Shown here: in pieces, positions 25,780 to 34,660 of the stretch
Numbering within the stretch: position 1 is the first letter of the stretch
Layout: each line of letters opens with the position of its first letter
NCBI GenBank assembly: GCA_024233875.1
Contig: JACKPB010000009.1
Span: 1-64,000, forward strand
DNA length: 64,000 bases
DNA from: Leptospiraceae bacterium
GTDB taxonomy: Bacteria; Spirochaetota; Leptospiria; Leptospirales; Leptospiraceae
Direction: 5' to 3'
Made by a program: the position numbers and the translations under genes
Notes under the pieces: generated by a model
Database searches by the model: none
Told to the model about the DNA's origin: nothing
The model's input: only the letters and a program-made list of their open reading frames with translations

Positions 25780-26880
25780 TTAAGACTTTTTTATTTCCAT
25801 TAGTTTGGATTTGAGGTCAGTTTCCATTTTGACCAATTCAACCTCGGCAGCTTTTCTCTTCTGACGTCCTTCGGATTGAACCTTGATCGTTTCTTCTAGA
25901 GTTTGGATGAGATCTCCATTGATCTTTTTGAGACTCTCCAAATCGATGATTCCACGCTCGGACTCTTTGGCGATTTCGATACTGCCCGTCTTCAGCATTT
26001 CTGAGTTCTTTGTGAGTAGTTCATTGGTAGCGTCACTTACCTTTTTCTGAGCTTCCAAAGCTTTCTTCTGTCTCATCAGACCCATAGCAATGACGATCTG
26101 ATTTTTCCAGAGCGGGATGGTATTCAATATTGAACTCTGAATCTTTTCGATTAGGACCTGATTGTTGTTTTGGATCAAACGAATCTGAGGCGCCATCTGT
26201 ACTGAAAGCATCTTGCTCAATTTCAAGTCATGGATTTTCTTCTCAAAACGATTGAGCATTTGAGCCATATCCTGATATTTTTGTGCATCTACAGGATCTC
26301 CGGAGGCTTCACTTTTGGCTTTCAACTGCGGAAGATCTACTTCCATGAGTTCCTTCAACTTCTTCTCTCCGGCTATAATGTGAAGATTCAACTCTTTGTA
26401 GTACTCAAGATTTTTCTGATAGAGATTGTCCAGGAGAGCTATGTCTTTCAGAAGAGTTTGTCGGGATTTGTGAAGTTCATCGATGATCTTTTCTATCTGA
26501 ACACTAACAGTGTCATACTTCGCTAAGAATTTTTTAGAAGAACTTACCAAATTGGAAAGTAAAGGAATCTTTGATAAAAAACTTTCATCGGTGCTGAGAC
26601 TATCTACATCCAGTTCTTTGATTTGAAGCATAAGATCAGTGAGGATTTGACCGGAATCACCTGTATCCTTCACCTGAATTTCTTTCAGGACTGTATCTGA
26701 AAATTCTGAGATCTTAGTCTGAGCCCCTACTCCAAATTGAATGATGGCCTGAGAGTCAGATATATTTATTGACTTACTAATCTCCTCGACTTTCTCTATG
26801 TCCGTTTTGTTCAGATTGTCGAGTTTTTTTATTTCTTCTACTGATTCTGATTGCACTTGCTGAGCTTGGTTTCCTTCCAC
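25780..26880 (-). CDS. telA: TelA-like toxic anion resistance protein
   Basis: 366-aa, nearly all-helical cytoplasmic protein. The characteristic TelA features are present: ISDSQAIIQFGVGAQTKISEFSDTVL near residue 45, KIPLLSNLVSSSKKFLAKYDTV, then NLEYYKELNLHIIAGEKKL and IPLWKNQIVIAMGLMRQKKALEAQKKVSDATNELLTKNSEML. The family was first linked to tellurite resistance; a more general stress or envelope role is likely. Cotranscribed with the XpaC-like gene. Confidence 0.88.
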   Translation of the reverse strand: MEGNQAQQVQSESVEEIKKLDNLNKTDIEKVEEISKSINISDSQAIIQFGVGAQTKISEFSDTVLKEIQVKDTGDSGQILTDLMLQIKELDVDSLSTDESFLSKIPLLSNLVSSSKKFLAKYDTVSVQIEKIIDELHKSRQTLLKDIALLDNLYQKNLEYYKELNLHIIAGEKKLKELMEVDLPQLKAKSEASGDPVDAQKYQDMAQMLNRFEKKIHDLKLSKMLSVQMAPQIRLIQNNNQVLIEKIQSSILNTIPLWKNQIVIAMGLMRQKKALEAQKKVSDATNELLTKNSEMLKTGSIEIAKESERGIIDLESLKKINGDLIQTLEETIKVQSEGRQKRKAAEVELVKMETDLKSKLMEIKKS

Positions 26881-26944
26881 ATTGAACTCCTTTCCCTAAC
26901 AGACTAAAATGAGAAAACAAAATAGCAATTTCTTTTTCTTTCTT

Positions 26945-27346
26945 TTACCATTTCGGTTTACTGATTTTTTCAATCAGGAAAACTCCCAATAAAAGTGGGG
27001 GGATAGTGAGGACTCCCAGCATGAGAAAACCTGTGCTTCCCAACATCAGAATAGAAATGACAACTTCAGAACCTTCTTCTATACCCTGGTCGGAAAGTAC
27101 CATAAGAGCTGCATAGAAAAGGGAAGCCAGGTAATCCAGAAACAATCCTACAATAAACAATTTCTTGAATCGATCAGTGTAGATTTGAGTCGCTACACCT
27201 CCGAGTATCAGCCCGATGGCTAAAATAGGAACCAAAAGAGGAACCAAGATCTTAGGATCCAGCTCATTCTGATATGGATAGCCAAGAAAAAATACAACCA
27301 GAGCGGCAATACAGTAGAGGATTGAAATCAATAGACCTTTTAGCAT
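26945..27346 (-). CDS. Small four-helix membrane protein, unknown
   Basis: 133 aa with four hydrophobic segments (about 5-23, 32-53, 62-85, 98-125), starting MLKGLLISILYC. No family recognised. It starts two bases after the DprE1-like gene stop, so it belongs to that operon. Small membrane proteins (for example GtrA types) often accompany DprE1/DprE2, but the sequence here does not clearly match GtrA. Confidence 0.65.
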   Translation of the reverse strand: MLKGLLISILYCIAALVVFFLGYPYQNELDPKILVPLLVPILAIGLILGGVATQIYTDRFKKLFIVGLFLDYLASLFYAALMVLSDQGIEEGSEVVISILMLGSTGFLMLGVLTIPPLLLGVFLIEKISKPKW

Positions 27347-27347
27347 A

Positions 27348-28766
27348 TCAGGAAAGAAAGACCCTTTTATAAAGATCAGATTCTAAAATCTGTTTTGGAT
27401 CATATTTCTTTTTTAAAGATTTGAATTTTTCGATTGTTTCTTTAGAAAAAATCTTCTCAGCTACTATCGGTCGAAGTGTGCTATCCTTGGCAAAATAAAA
27501 ACGTCCTCCGGCTTTGATCACAATCTCATCCATCTCGTAGGCCAGATCCCAAAGGGCTTTTTTATTTCTTCGGGTTACAGGAAAGTCCATAGCCATTGAG
27601 TATCCATCCAAACTATGTGTGAGCAAATAATTGTCCGGTTTGTGTTTTTTGAAAACAGCCAGAAAAGAGACCAGACCTCTTTTTTGACAGAGCTTCAAGA
27701 TCTCATTCATACTATCGATAGCAGTCTCTTTAGGAAGAAAGACCTGGTACTGAATCATACTCCCCGGTTTGTAAATAAATTTCCAATTGGGAACATAATC
27801 AAGCAGGAAGGCATATTCAGCATGACCCTGCTGATAGGGCTTGGTGAGGATCAGACCACTCAGGTACTTAGCAAAATTTACCAGCTTCATTCCCAGATGA
27901 TTGGAAAAGGGGAACATTAAAATCCACATCCAGGACTTGGGGATCAAACCAAAAAAACGGGTGGGGAGATTCTGGTTTTCAAGTTTGATATTGTTTTTAA
28001 AATCAGGATCCTTGCCTTCAGGGATATAATCCGCTTTGTGAATCAGTCCTCTTCCCAGAGAGCTTCCACCTGCAAATGCATCCACCCATCCTACCAGATA
28101 ATCTGAAGTCTGATAGTTTGCTTCAAAGTAGTCTGCCATTTCCTGTAAAGACTTTGTCGGAACCGGAATTACGTCCAATTTGCCGGAATAGATCTTTTTC
28201 ATTTTGATGGAAACTTCCAAAAAGCATCCCAGCATTCCCATCCCACTGATAGCAGAATAGAACAACTCTTCATTGGAATTTTTGGAACAGGTGAGGATTT
28301 CTCCTTCAGGGGTTAAGAAAGTAAATTCCAGTACATGTTCACCGATGGTTCCCACTTTGAAATTGTTCTTCCCGTGGATATTCATGGAAAGAGCTCCACC
28401 GATCGTAGGCATCATGGTTCCACTGACAACCGGTGGCCAAAATCCTTTCTCAATGATGAATTCCCAAATCTGTTTGATTGTCACACCGGATTGAACACGA
28501 ATGACGCCTGTGATTTGATTCCAATCGATAATCTTATTGTAGAGACTCATGTCGACGATGAAACCGTCCGACTGAAGGGAGGCATCCCCATAAGAACAAC
28601 CCCCACCCCGAAAAACGATTTTCTTATTGTGGGTTTGGGCATATTGAAATATTTTTTTGACTTCTTCAGCTGAAGATGGTGTGAATACAGGTGATGTGGC
28701 TGAATGGGTCATACCCCAGGAGAGAACTTTTTCTGCTGCCGGTACTGTTAGATTTTGATTTTCCAT
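27348..28766 (-). CDS. FAD-linked oxidase resembling DprE1
   Basis: 472-aa FAD-binding type 4 oxidase. The flavin-binding region has VFRGGGCSYGDASLQSDGFI (about 53), then GGALSMNIHGKNNFKVGTIGEHVL (about 128), whose NIHGKNxxxxGTxGxHV pattern is that of DprE1. The C-terminal part has RFYFAKDSTLRP, again DprE1-like. DprE1 oxidises decaprenyl-phospho-ribose at C2, and a DprE2 SDR finishes the epimerisation. A matching SDR lies four bases upstream. Other polyprenol-sugar or aldonolactone oxidases are possible. Confidence 0.8.
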   Translation of the reverse strand: MENQNLTVPAAEKVLSWGMTHSATSPVFTPSSAEEVKKIFQYAQTHNKKIVFRGGGCSYGDASLQSDGFIVDMSLYNKIIDWNQITGVIRVQSGVTIKQIWEFIIEKGFWPPVVSGTMMPTIGGALSMNIHGKNNFKVGTIGEHVLEFTFLTPEGEILTCSKNSNEELFYSAISGMGMLGCFLEVSIKMKKIYSGKLDVIPVPTKSLQEMADYFEANYQTSDYLVGWVDAFAGGSSLGRGLIHKADYIPEGKDPDFKNNIKLENQNLPTRFFGLIPKSWMWILMFPFSNHLGMKLVNFAKYLSGLILTKPYQQGHAEYAFLLDYVPNWKFIYKPGSMIQYQVFLPKETAIDSMNEILKLCQKRGLVSFLAVFKKHKPDNYLLTHSLDGYSMAMDFPVTRRNKKALWDLAYEMDEIVIKAGGRFYFAKDSTLRPIVAEKIFSKETIEKFKSLKKKYDPKQILESDLYKRVFLS

Positions 28767-28770
28767 TTGT

Positions 28771-29514
28771 TTAAACGTTCAACCTTTTGAAGATAAATGA
28801 GGGAATGCTTTTGATGACCAGAGCAACGAGTCCCCATCTGGCTGGAACATAGATGGATTCTTTTCCCTTTTTTGCAGCATTCAGAATGATGGTTGCTGCT
28901 TTTTCCGCAGAGATAAGCCAGAATAGACCCGGCATCCCTTTTGTCATGTCCGTATCAATGAATCCGGGTTTGACAGTCAGTACAGTGATACCTTTCCTGG
29001 CCAATCGATTCCTGAGAGCTTCCAGATAGGTATTCAGTGCAGCTTTAGATGTATTGTATCCGGGATTTCCTACCCGACCCCGATCTCCGGCAATAGATGA
29101 AATTCCAATGATCTTTCCATTTCCCTGCTTTTGAAAGTACTGAGCCGCTTCATTCAACCAGGCTATGGCTCCTTCCAGATTGATTCTCATCATTCTAAGA
29201 TCTTTTTCGGTATTGAATTCATCCATTTCCACTTTTTCCATAATACCCGCAGAAAAATAGATTTCATCCAATCCACCCAGATCTTTTACTAATTTTTCAA
29301 AGAGAGCTTTTACTTCAGAAGTATTAGAGACATCATGGGAGATAGAAAATGATTTTGAGGAGTCCGGCAGAGAGCCACATTCTTGAATTCGTTCCTCAAT
29401 CTGATCCTTTCGTCGAGCAACAAATCCTACAGTGTTTCCGGATTTCAAAGAGATCTTACCGATCTCCGCTCCAATACCGGAAGAAGCTCCTACTACAATA
29501 ATTTTTTTCGCCAT
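28771..29514 (-). CDS. Short-chain dehydrogenase resembling DprE2
   Basis: 247-aa SDR with cofactor motif GASSGIGAEIG (residues 8-18), Asp in SHDVSNTSEV, SAGIMEK in place of NNAG, catalytic ISSIAGDRG and YNTSK, then TVKPGFIDTDMTKGMP. The start is 4 bp before the DprE1-like gene begins, and the SAG variant of the NAG motif is common in DprE2-type SDRs. Together they would convert a ribosyl to an arabinosyl lipid-linked sugar; that substrate is inferred from the pairing. Confidence 0.78.
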   Translation of the reverse strand: MAKKIIVVGASSGIGAEIGKISLKSGNTVGFVARRKDQIEERIQECGSLPDSSKSFSISHDVSNTSEVKALFEKLVKDLGGLDEIYFSAGIMEKVEMDEFNTEKDLRMMRINLEGAIAWLNEAAQYFQKQGNGKIIGISSIAGDRGRVGNPGYNTSKAALNTYLEALRNRLARKGITVLTVKPGFIDTDMTKGMPGLFWLISAEKAATIILNAAKKGKESIYVPARWGLVALVIKSIPSFIFKRLNV

Positions 29515-29602
29515 TTTTACTTATTCCATTTTTCCTATTTTTGATCGCCAAATTTCTATTTCTAGAATTTGTACTCGTACAAAAATACAATTTTCATATG
29601 TA

Positions 29603-29694
29603 CCAGTTTTCAGAAACCTTGCGGATTTCTCTCTTAGGTATCTAGCCATTTTGTAGCGGATTCTTCTGTGAATCCACAAATACTTTTGAAAATG
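29603..29694 (-). repeat. Copy 3 of the dispersed ~92-bp intergenic repeat
   Basis: Complete copy of 92 bp. On the minus strand it opens CATTTTCAAAAGTATTTGTG, has AAATGGCTAGATACC in the centre, and ends TTTCTGAAAACTGG. It lies in the 254-bp gap upstream of the DprE2-like gene and downstream of fapA. Confidence 0.75.
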
Positions 29695-29768
29695 ACTATA
29701 AAAATCAGTATCTTTGTACCAATTTTTTCGAAGTACTTTATAGGAAAAGCTAAAAAAACGGGAGATTT

Positions 29769-31388
29769 TTAAGCGGGTGGCTTCTTGGCACCACTATCAC
29801 TGATCGCAACCATCGTAGCATGATCCTGACCATGAAAAAAGTTCATCATGAAAGAGGTTTGCATAACAGATAATTTTTCCACCTGTCTTCGATATTTAAT
29901 CGTCGCTCCGGGAAATGCGGCTCCCTTTACGATCAAATTGATTTTTTCGGAGTTGTATCTGGTTGTTTTTAATTCTTCATACTTATTGATGAGTTTTTTA
30001 TGAAAATCATTCTTCTTTTTGAAGGTATCGATTAGATTCTTGTATTTAGTCTTTCTGGCTTCATCTACTTTCCCGCGACTCTGCTTGATGATATTGTTCA
30101 TCTGCTGGACCTGAGGAATCAGATTGGAAAGTTCTTTTTCTGAATTTCGAATCATATTTCCCAATTCACTAAAGAGTCGATCATTTCTAAAGTGATATCC
30201 CATTTCTACTACTACATCCACACCTGCGTTAGAACCCAGATTGAAAGTAGAGAGGCTGGAAAATGCTATGATTTCTGAGCCCAAAATCGCGGAGTTTTGT
30301 CCCGTTAGAAGCACACTTCCCAGGCAATAGATCTTAGAATTGAGGATGGAACCCTCAATAATCACATCTCCATCGACTTCGATGATCGTGTTCTCAATAA
30401 ATTTTGCGGAAACATTGCCTTTAACCTTGATGACGCCTTTGTTTTTGAGTTTGATTCCACCTTTGACAGCCAAATCTCCCCCAACTTCCAAATCAGATGA
30501 TTCAACGTTCTCATTGACGATCAAAGCTCCTGTACAGGCTACTTTGGAACCTTCTTCGATCGAACCCTCAACTGTAACTGTGCCCTGATAGTTGACATTG
30601 CCTGTTGTCAGTCCGACACTGCTTCCAATATTGAGTTGCTCGGAGACATTTATGGATTCATCGGTTGTGAATAGTACTCCATTGGTAGCGGCAGTGTATT
30701 CCAGAAAAATCTTTTCCGGATCCTCAGGTGCGACTACTGTATCTGTGTTGATATTGCTTCCGATCACAACTTTGGGTTTTTTGATACTTGGAGGATTCAA
30801 TAACTCTCCATATACATTTTTACCCTGCTTTCCGGGAACTCCCTGAAAGACTGTTGCTATTTTTTCACCTTTTTTTATGGATATGTACTTATCCAGATTT
30901 CGATAATCTGCCTTACCATCATCCCGTATAACAACTCTCTGGTTGTGAGGATGGTAAAATTTAACCCAACCATCTATTCCCTTAACAACGGGTACTCCTT
31001 CACAGATCTTCATTCGAACTGTTGTTTCTTCGGAGTTCCCATTTTTGATCTTATTGATCTCTGCCATTATATCGTTGATGGCATTGAAATTGACCATGTC
31101 AGAAGCTAGTTTGGTATTGTTTGTAATATAACTATATATTTCAGTTTGGTTGATTTCATTGAAATTCATCCCGACGGTATCAATGACCATAAATGCTTCT
31201 AAATTATTTGTGGTGACTTCAACACTCATATGCAAGAGTGGGTCAGGATTGGAATTGCTTCTTTTTTTCTTTACTTTGTCACTAGAAATACTTGGATTAG
31301 TAGCTTCAGAGATAGTCTCTGGTGTTGGAGGTGTTTCGGGTGTAGGTTCTATTGGTGGAATATCATTATTATTTTCTTCAACACTCAT
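29769..31388 (-). CDS. fapA: FapA family protein (DUF342)
   Basis: 539 aa. A proline/threonine-rich N-terminus (PPIEPTPETPPTPETI) leads to the DUF342 domain: GWVKFYHPHN, KADYRNLDKYISIKKGEKIATVFQGVPGKQGKNVYG, then a beta-helix of short repeats with Gly at the turns (GTVTVEGSIEEGSKV, VNENVESSDLEVGGDLAVKGG). A coiled coil follows at about 405-480. The C-terminal GAAFPGATIKYRR is the family's FPG motif. FapA-like proteins are polymerising or flagellar/polar factors; the exact role is not known. Confidence 0.88.
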   Translation of the reverse strand: MSVEENNNDIPPIEPTPETPPTPETISEATNPSISSDKVKKKRSNSNPDPLLHMSVEVTTNNLEAFMVIDTVGMNFNEINQTEIYSYITNNTKLASDMVNFNAINDIMAEINKIKNGNSEETTVRMKICEGVPVVKGIDGWVKFYHPHNQRVVIRDDGKADYRNLDKYISIKKGEKIATVFQGVPGKQGKNVYGELLNPPSIKKPKVVIGSNINTDTVVAPEDPEKIFLEYTAATNGVLFTTDESINVSEQLNIGSSVGLTTGNVNYQGTVTVEGSIEEGSKVACTGALIVNENVESSDLEVGGDLAVKGGIKLKNKGVIKVKGNVSAKFIENTIIEVDGDVIIEGSILNSKIYCLGSVLLTGQNSAILGSEIIAFSSLSTFNLGSNAGVDVVVEMGYHFRNDRLFSELGNMIRNSEKELSNLIPQVQQMNNIIKQSRGKVDEARKTKYKNLIDTFKKKNDFHKKLINKYEELKTTRYNSEKINLIVKGAAFPGATIKYRRQVEKLSVMQTSFMMNFFHGQDHATMVAISDSGAKKPPA

Positions 31389-31410
31389 ATATATCTTCCA
31401 ATCTCATAGA

Positions 31411-32439
31411 CTAAATTTTATTAAAAAATGAACCAAATATATTTGATAATCCGGGAACATCTTTCAATCCCATCCAAGCTGTTCTTGTATCTCCATGAGA
31501 TAATAATTCGGTTATTTCAAGTTTCACTTCTTTATTTAATTTTTCAAGCTTTAAAGCTAAATTTATTGATTCTGTTTCAGATATCACTTTATCACTTTTC
31601 CCATGCACTAAGAATAGAGGCACTTTAAGGCTATCAATTTTATTTATCGGCGAGAGATTCCTAATTAACGACCTTGATTTCACACTTATTTCATTTTGTA
31701 AGAAAAATCTGAAATCTTTTTGATACAATACTTTATTGTAAATATCCCTATCTCTTTCATTTAATTTTTCAAAGATTTTGGGTGCAATAGCATTCTCTCC
31801 CTTTCGATAAAGAGCATTGTCTAAAGCTGCTTCATAAAATATAGATTTCAAAAAATCAGAGTTTTTTACAATATTTTCAATAAAATTATAAAAAAGTATG
31901 AAAGTACCATAATTATCCGAATCAAAATTTTCCACCACATAAGGGATAGTCGTTTCAAAATTGGAATAGCTTCCCAAAGCTAGGATGGACTGAAAACTTG
32001 AATCCAAACCGGATTGACAGAGGGAAAGTAACCCCATTCCTCCGGAAAAACTAACCCCAAACAAGCCCAAATGTTTTTCTTCCAACCGATAGGATTCTAT
32101 CAAAGTTCTCAGGACAGATTCTAAAGATGTGATACTTTGTTCTCTAATGATGAGATTTTTGATATCCTGAACCTCGGGAACCAGAACCCGATAGCCCATG
32201 TAAGTTATGATCTTTGCCAGTTTGAAGATTCGAGGATCGTCTATCCCCAAAGAATTCATTCCATGCAAAAGAATAATAGTACTTTCGGGGTGACTCTTCT
32301 GAAATTGGTAGGATTTTAAACGAAAACCCGGAACTCGAGAGGATTGTCCTATGAAGACTTCCTCCTCGATTATCTTTGACTCACCCTGAATGAAATAAAA
32401 TCCGGAAAGAAATTTCAATCCGACTAACGGTGAAATCAT
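31411..32439 (-). CDS. Alpha/beta hydrolase
   Basis: 342-aa hydrolase. Oxyanion region IILLHGMNSLG (about 56), nucleophile elbow GLFGVSFSGGMG (Ser at about 149), acid in LVHGKSDKVI (about 281) and catalytic His in ELLSHGDTRTAW near 319. A poorly conserved lid lies between, at about 180-250. The N-terminal hydrophobic segment (MISPLVGLKFLSGFYFI) could be a membrane anchor. It is 22 bp upstream of fapA on the same strand. Substrate unknown. Confidence 0.82.
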   Translation of the reverse strand: MISPLVGLKFLSGFYFIQGESKIIEEEVFIGQSSRVPGFRLKSYQFQKSHPESTIILLHGMNSLGIDDPRIFKLAKIITYMGYRVLVPEVQDIKNLIIREQSITSLESVLRTLIESYRLEEKHLGLFGVSFSGGMGLLSLCQSGLDSSFQSILALGSYSNFETTIPYVVENFDSDNYGTFILFYNFIENIVKNSDFLKSIFYEAALDNALYRKGENAIAPKIFEKLNERDRDIYNKVLYQKDFRFFLQNEISVKSRSLIRNLSPINKIDSLKVPLFLVHGKSDKVISETESINLALKLEKLNKEVKLEITELLSHGDTRTAWMGLKDVPGLSNIFGSFFNKI

Positions 32440-32445
32440 TCAAAT

Positions 32446-33840
32446 CTAAGTTTTTTCTATGTACAACTTGTAATTGTTCACTCCTGCACTCACTGCTTCG
32501 CTGAGTGCATTCATTGCCTTTTCATTCCATTTTTGAGGAAATTTGATCGAAGGATTGAAGTCGCAGGATCCAATATTTAAATCCAATGTCTTATTCGTCT
32601 TTCTCAGACTATTGAGCAATTCCTTCAATGAATGACCCAATTTTTCTCTAAATTCAATGCTAATGAACATTGCCACAGTATCCTGATTGACCTTGTAGAT
32701 CTCGGGTTTCTTTCCTAGAATCTCCTGAAGACTTTCACCCAATTGTCCCATCACTTTTTCAGGATCTGGATTGTTTAGAATTTTTATGAGTGTCAGATTT
32801 TGAGAGATATCCAAAGTCACCCGATAGTTCAGAATATTCTGGAAATGTTCCATGGAGTACACATTGATATTGGTATCCGTATTTCCGGATTGAAAGAGAA
32901 AGGTCTGGTGATAGTATCTGGAAAAAGATTTGATTTCTGACCAAATGGGGTTGATATCCAAATTCTTTTTGGGTTCTGAAAATTGCATCTTGACCGCTCC
33001 AAAAAGTTGGTCATTGTTTACCATTGGCAGGACTGCATCAGAATGAGTTGATGAAAATGCACCCAATTTCTTTCTTAAAAATTTCATCACTTCTTCGGTT
33101 ATGTCCACTCTCTCCGTAACAGGGTTGTAGTAGAAGAATTGGTCATTTTTCTTTTCGATATATCTCACAAATTGATTGTTCTTTAAGAAATAGATAGAAA
33201 GTGACTTGCAGCTCTGAATTCCGTGCAATTTGTTCAAAAACTCTTTGGTGATGTTTTCAATGTCCAGATGTTTGGTTCTGAAAACCTGATCGTAATTCAT
33301 CAACTTGCATTCGATCTGGGGAGGTTTGGCTCTAGGAGTGGTGACCTGCGGAAGAGTTGGTGGAACAACTGTTTGGTCTGTTTTGGTTCCTTCAGGTTTC
33401 TTTTCGTTGATTTTTTCGATTTTGGAAACTGTATCAGAAGGAGAGGTGATGGAAGGCTTGGTCGAAGTTTCCATCTCGGGAGTAGTGGCAGTCAAAACGG
33501 GCTCTGTGTTCGGAAGCGTCTTTGAAATTGTTGGTGGAGTGGCTTCCACAGCCTGGGTGGTTCCCATTGTATCTTCTACTTTTTTCTTTTCCTGCTTGGG
33601 TTTCGGTGAGGTCGTGGGAAGTCCTGATTTCATGGCTGAATTTCTGGCAGACACCTGCCGTTTGTAAGCATCACTCTTGGGAAAGAGATGAACAATCAAG
33701 AGGAGACTTCCTATAGAAATAGAAAAAAATATGGAACCCCAAATGTAGACTTCAGTCTGAGTAACAAGCGGTTGCGCTGTTTTTGCGTGGACGGAAATAG
33801 AGGTTAGAAAAAAGATTAAGAATATAAGGATATTTTTCAT
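32446..33840 (-). CDS. Membrane protein with GAF-like and degenerate GGDEF domains
   Basis: 464 aa. Signal peptide MKNILIFLIFFLTSISVHA, a transmembrane segment at about 35-55, then a Pro/Thr-rich linker to about 190. Residues of about 195-310 look GAF-like. The C-terminal 130 residues keep the order of a GGDEF fold (TLDISQNLTLIKILNNPDPEKVMG; EIYKVNQDTVAMFIS; NIGSCDF; AMNALSEAVSAGVNNYKLY) but NQDTV replaces GGDEF, so no cyclase activity is expected. Possibly a c-di-GMP-independent scaffold or sensor. Family match is by pattern only. Confidence 0.55.
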   Translation of the reverse strand: MKNILIFLIFFLTSISVHAKTAQPLVTQTEVYIWGSIFFSISIGSLLLIVHLFPKSDAYKRQVSARNSAMKSGLPTTSPKPKQEKKKVEDTMGTTQAVEATPPTISKTLPNTEPVLTATTPEMETSTKPSITSPSDTVSKIEKINEKKPEGTKTDQTVVPPTLPQVTTPRAKPPQIECKLMNYDQVFRTKHLDIENITKEFLNKLHGIQSCKSLSIYFLKNNQFVRYIEKKNDQFFYYNPVTERVDITEEVMKFLRKKLGAFSSTHSDAVLPMVNNDQLFGAVKMQFSEPKKNLDINPIWSEIKSFSRYYHQTFLFQSGNTDTNINVYSMEHFQNILNYRVTLDISQNLTLIKILNNPDPEKVMGQLGESLQEILGKKPEIYKVNQDTVAMFISIEFREKLGHSLKELLNSLRKTNKTLDLNIGSCDFNPSIKFPQKWNEKAMNALSEAVSAGVNNYKLYIEKT

Positions 33841-33916
33841 AGTAATTACGGGCTTTTGTACTTATTAACGGTCAAAGCTTCCTGTTTCAATAGAAATTCA
33901 AAAAATAATAGAACAA

Positions 33917-34660
33917 ATGAAATTATACAACGATCTAGCAGAGTATTATTATGAAATAGAAAAGCCTGGCAGGCAAATTCAAGAAGAAATTTCTTTTATT
34001 TTGAATGTTTTTTCAAAATATCAGGTAAAATCCTCCCTGGATTTCGGATGCGGTAGCGGAGAGCATGTAAATGCCCTAAAAGACCACATAGCTATCACCG
34101 GGATAGATATCTCCAATGCCATGGTGGAAGTTGCCAAAAAAAGGTTTCCTGGTTGCAATTTTCTTCAGGGAGATCTTCGGTCCTTCCAAAATCATACCAA
34201 AGTAGACTCCCTAATTTGTATGTTCGGAACCTTCAATTATATGATCGATGATGAAGAAATTGTAACTTCCTTAAAAAATCTCAGTGAGAACCTAAAAACC
34301 AATGGAATCGCTGTTTTTGAAATCTGGAGCATTTACCCCATCCAAAAAATCAAAAGAAAGCCCATCTCACCTGTCAGTCTCAGTCGGGTCGGAGATTTAA
34401 TGATCAAAAGGAATCGGGGTTTCAAAATTTCTACCGGTGTGGATGGCATAGAAAACATAGTAGAAGTGAATTTTATTTTCAATCTGGACAAAAAAGTAAT
34501 CAAAGACAAACACAAGATGAGAGTTTTCAGTGAAAATGAATTTCAAATCCACCTTCAATCAGCAGGTTTCGATCTTCTCGAAAACTTTGGCAACTTTAAA
34601 ATGGAAAACTTCTCTCATACTACAGGAAGGATGCTATTGGTTTGTAAGAAAAAGGACTGA
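33917..34660 (+). CDS. SAM-dependent methyltransferase (class I)
   Basis: 247 aa. Motif I SSLDFGCGSGEHVNAL (about 36), then ITGIDISNAMVEVAKKRFP, QGDLRSF, and LICMFGTFNYMIDD, the normal class I order. The C-terminal half is a mixed beta domain. It ends TGATG with the next gene, so translation is coupled. Similar to small-molecule methyltransferases of the Methyltransf_25 type; substrate unknown. Confidence 0.85.
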   Translation: MKLYNDLAEYYYEIEKPGRQIQEEISFILNVFSKYQVKSSLDFGCGSGEHVNALKDHIAITGIDISNAMVEVAKKRFPGCNFLQGDLRSFQNHTKVDSLICMFGTFNYMIDDEEIVTSLKNLSENLKTNGIAVFEIWSIYPIQKIKRKPISPVSLSRVGDLMIKRNRGFKISTGVDGIENIVEVNFIFNLDKKVIKDKHKMRVFSENEFQIHLQSAGFDLLENFGNFKMENFSHTTGRMLLVCKKKD

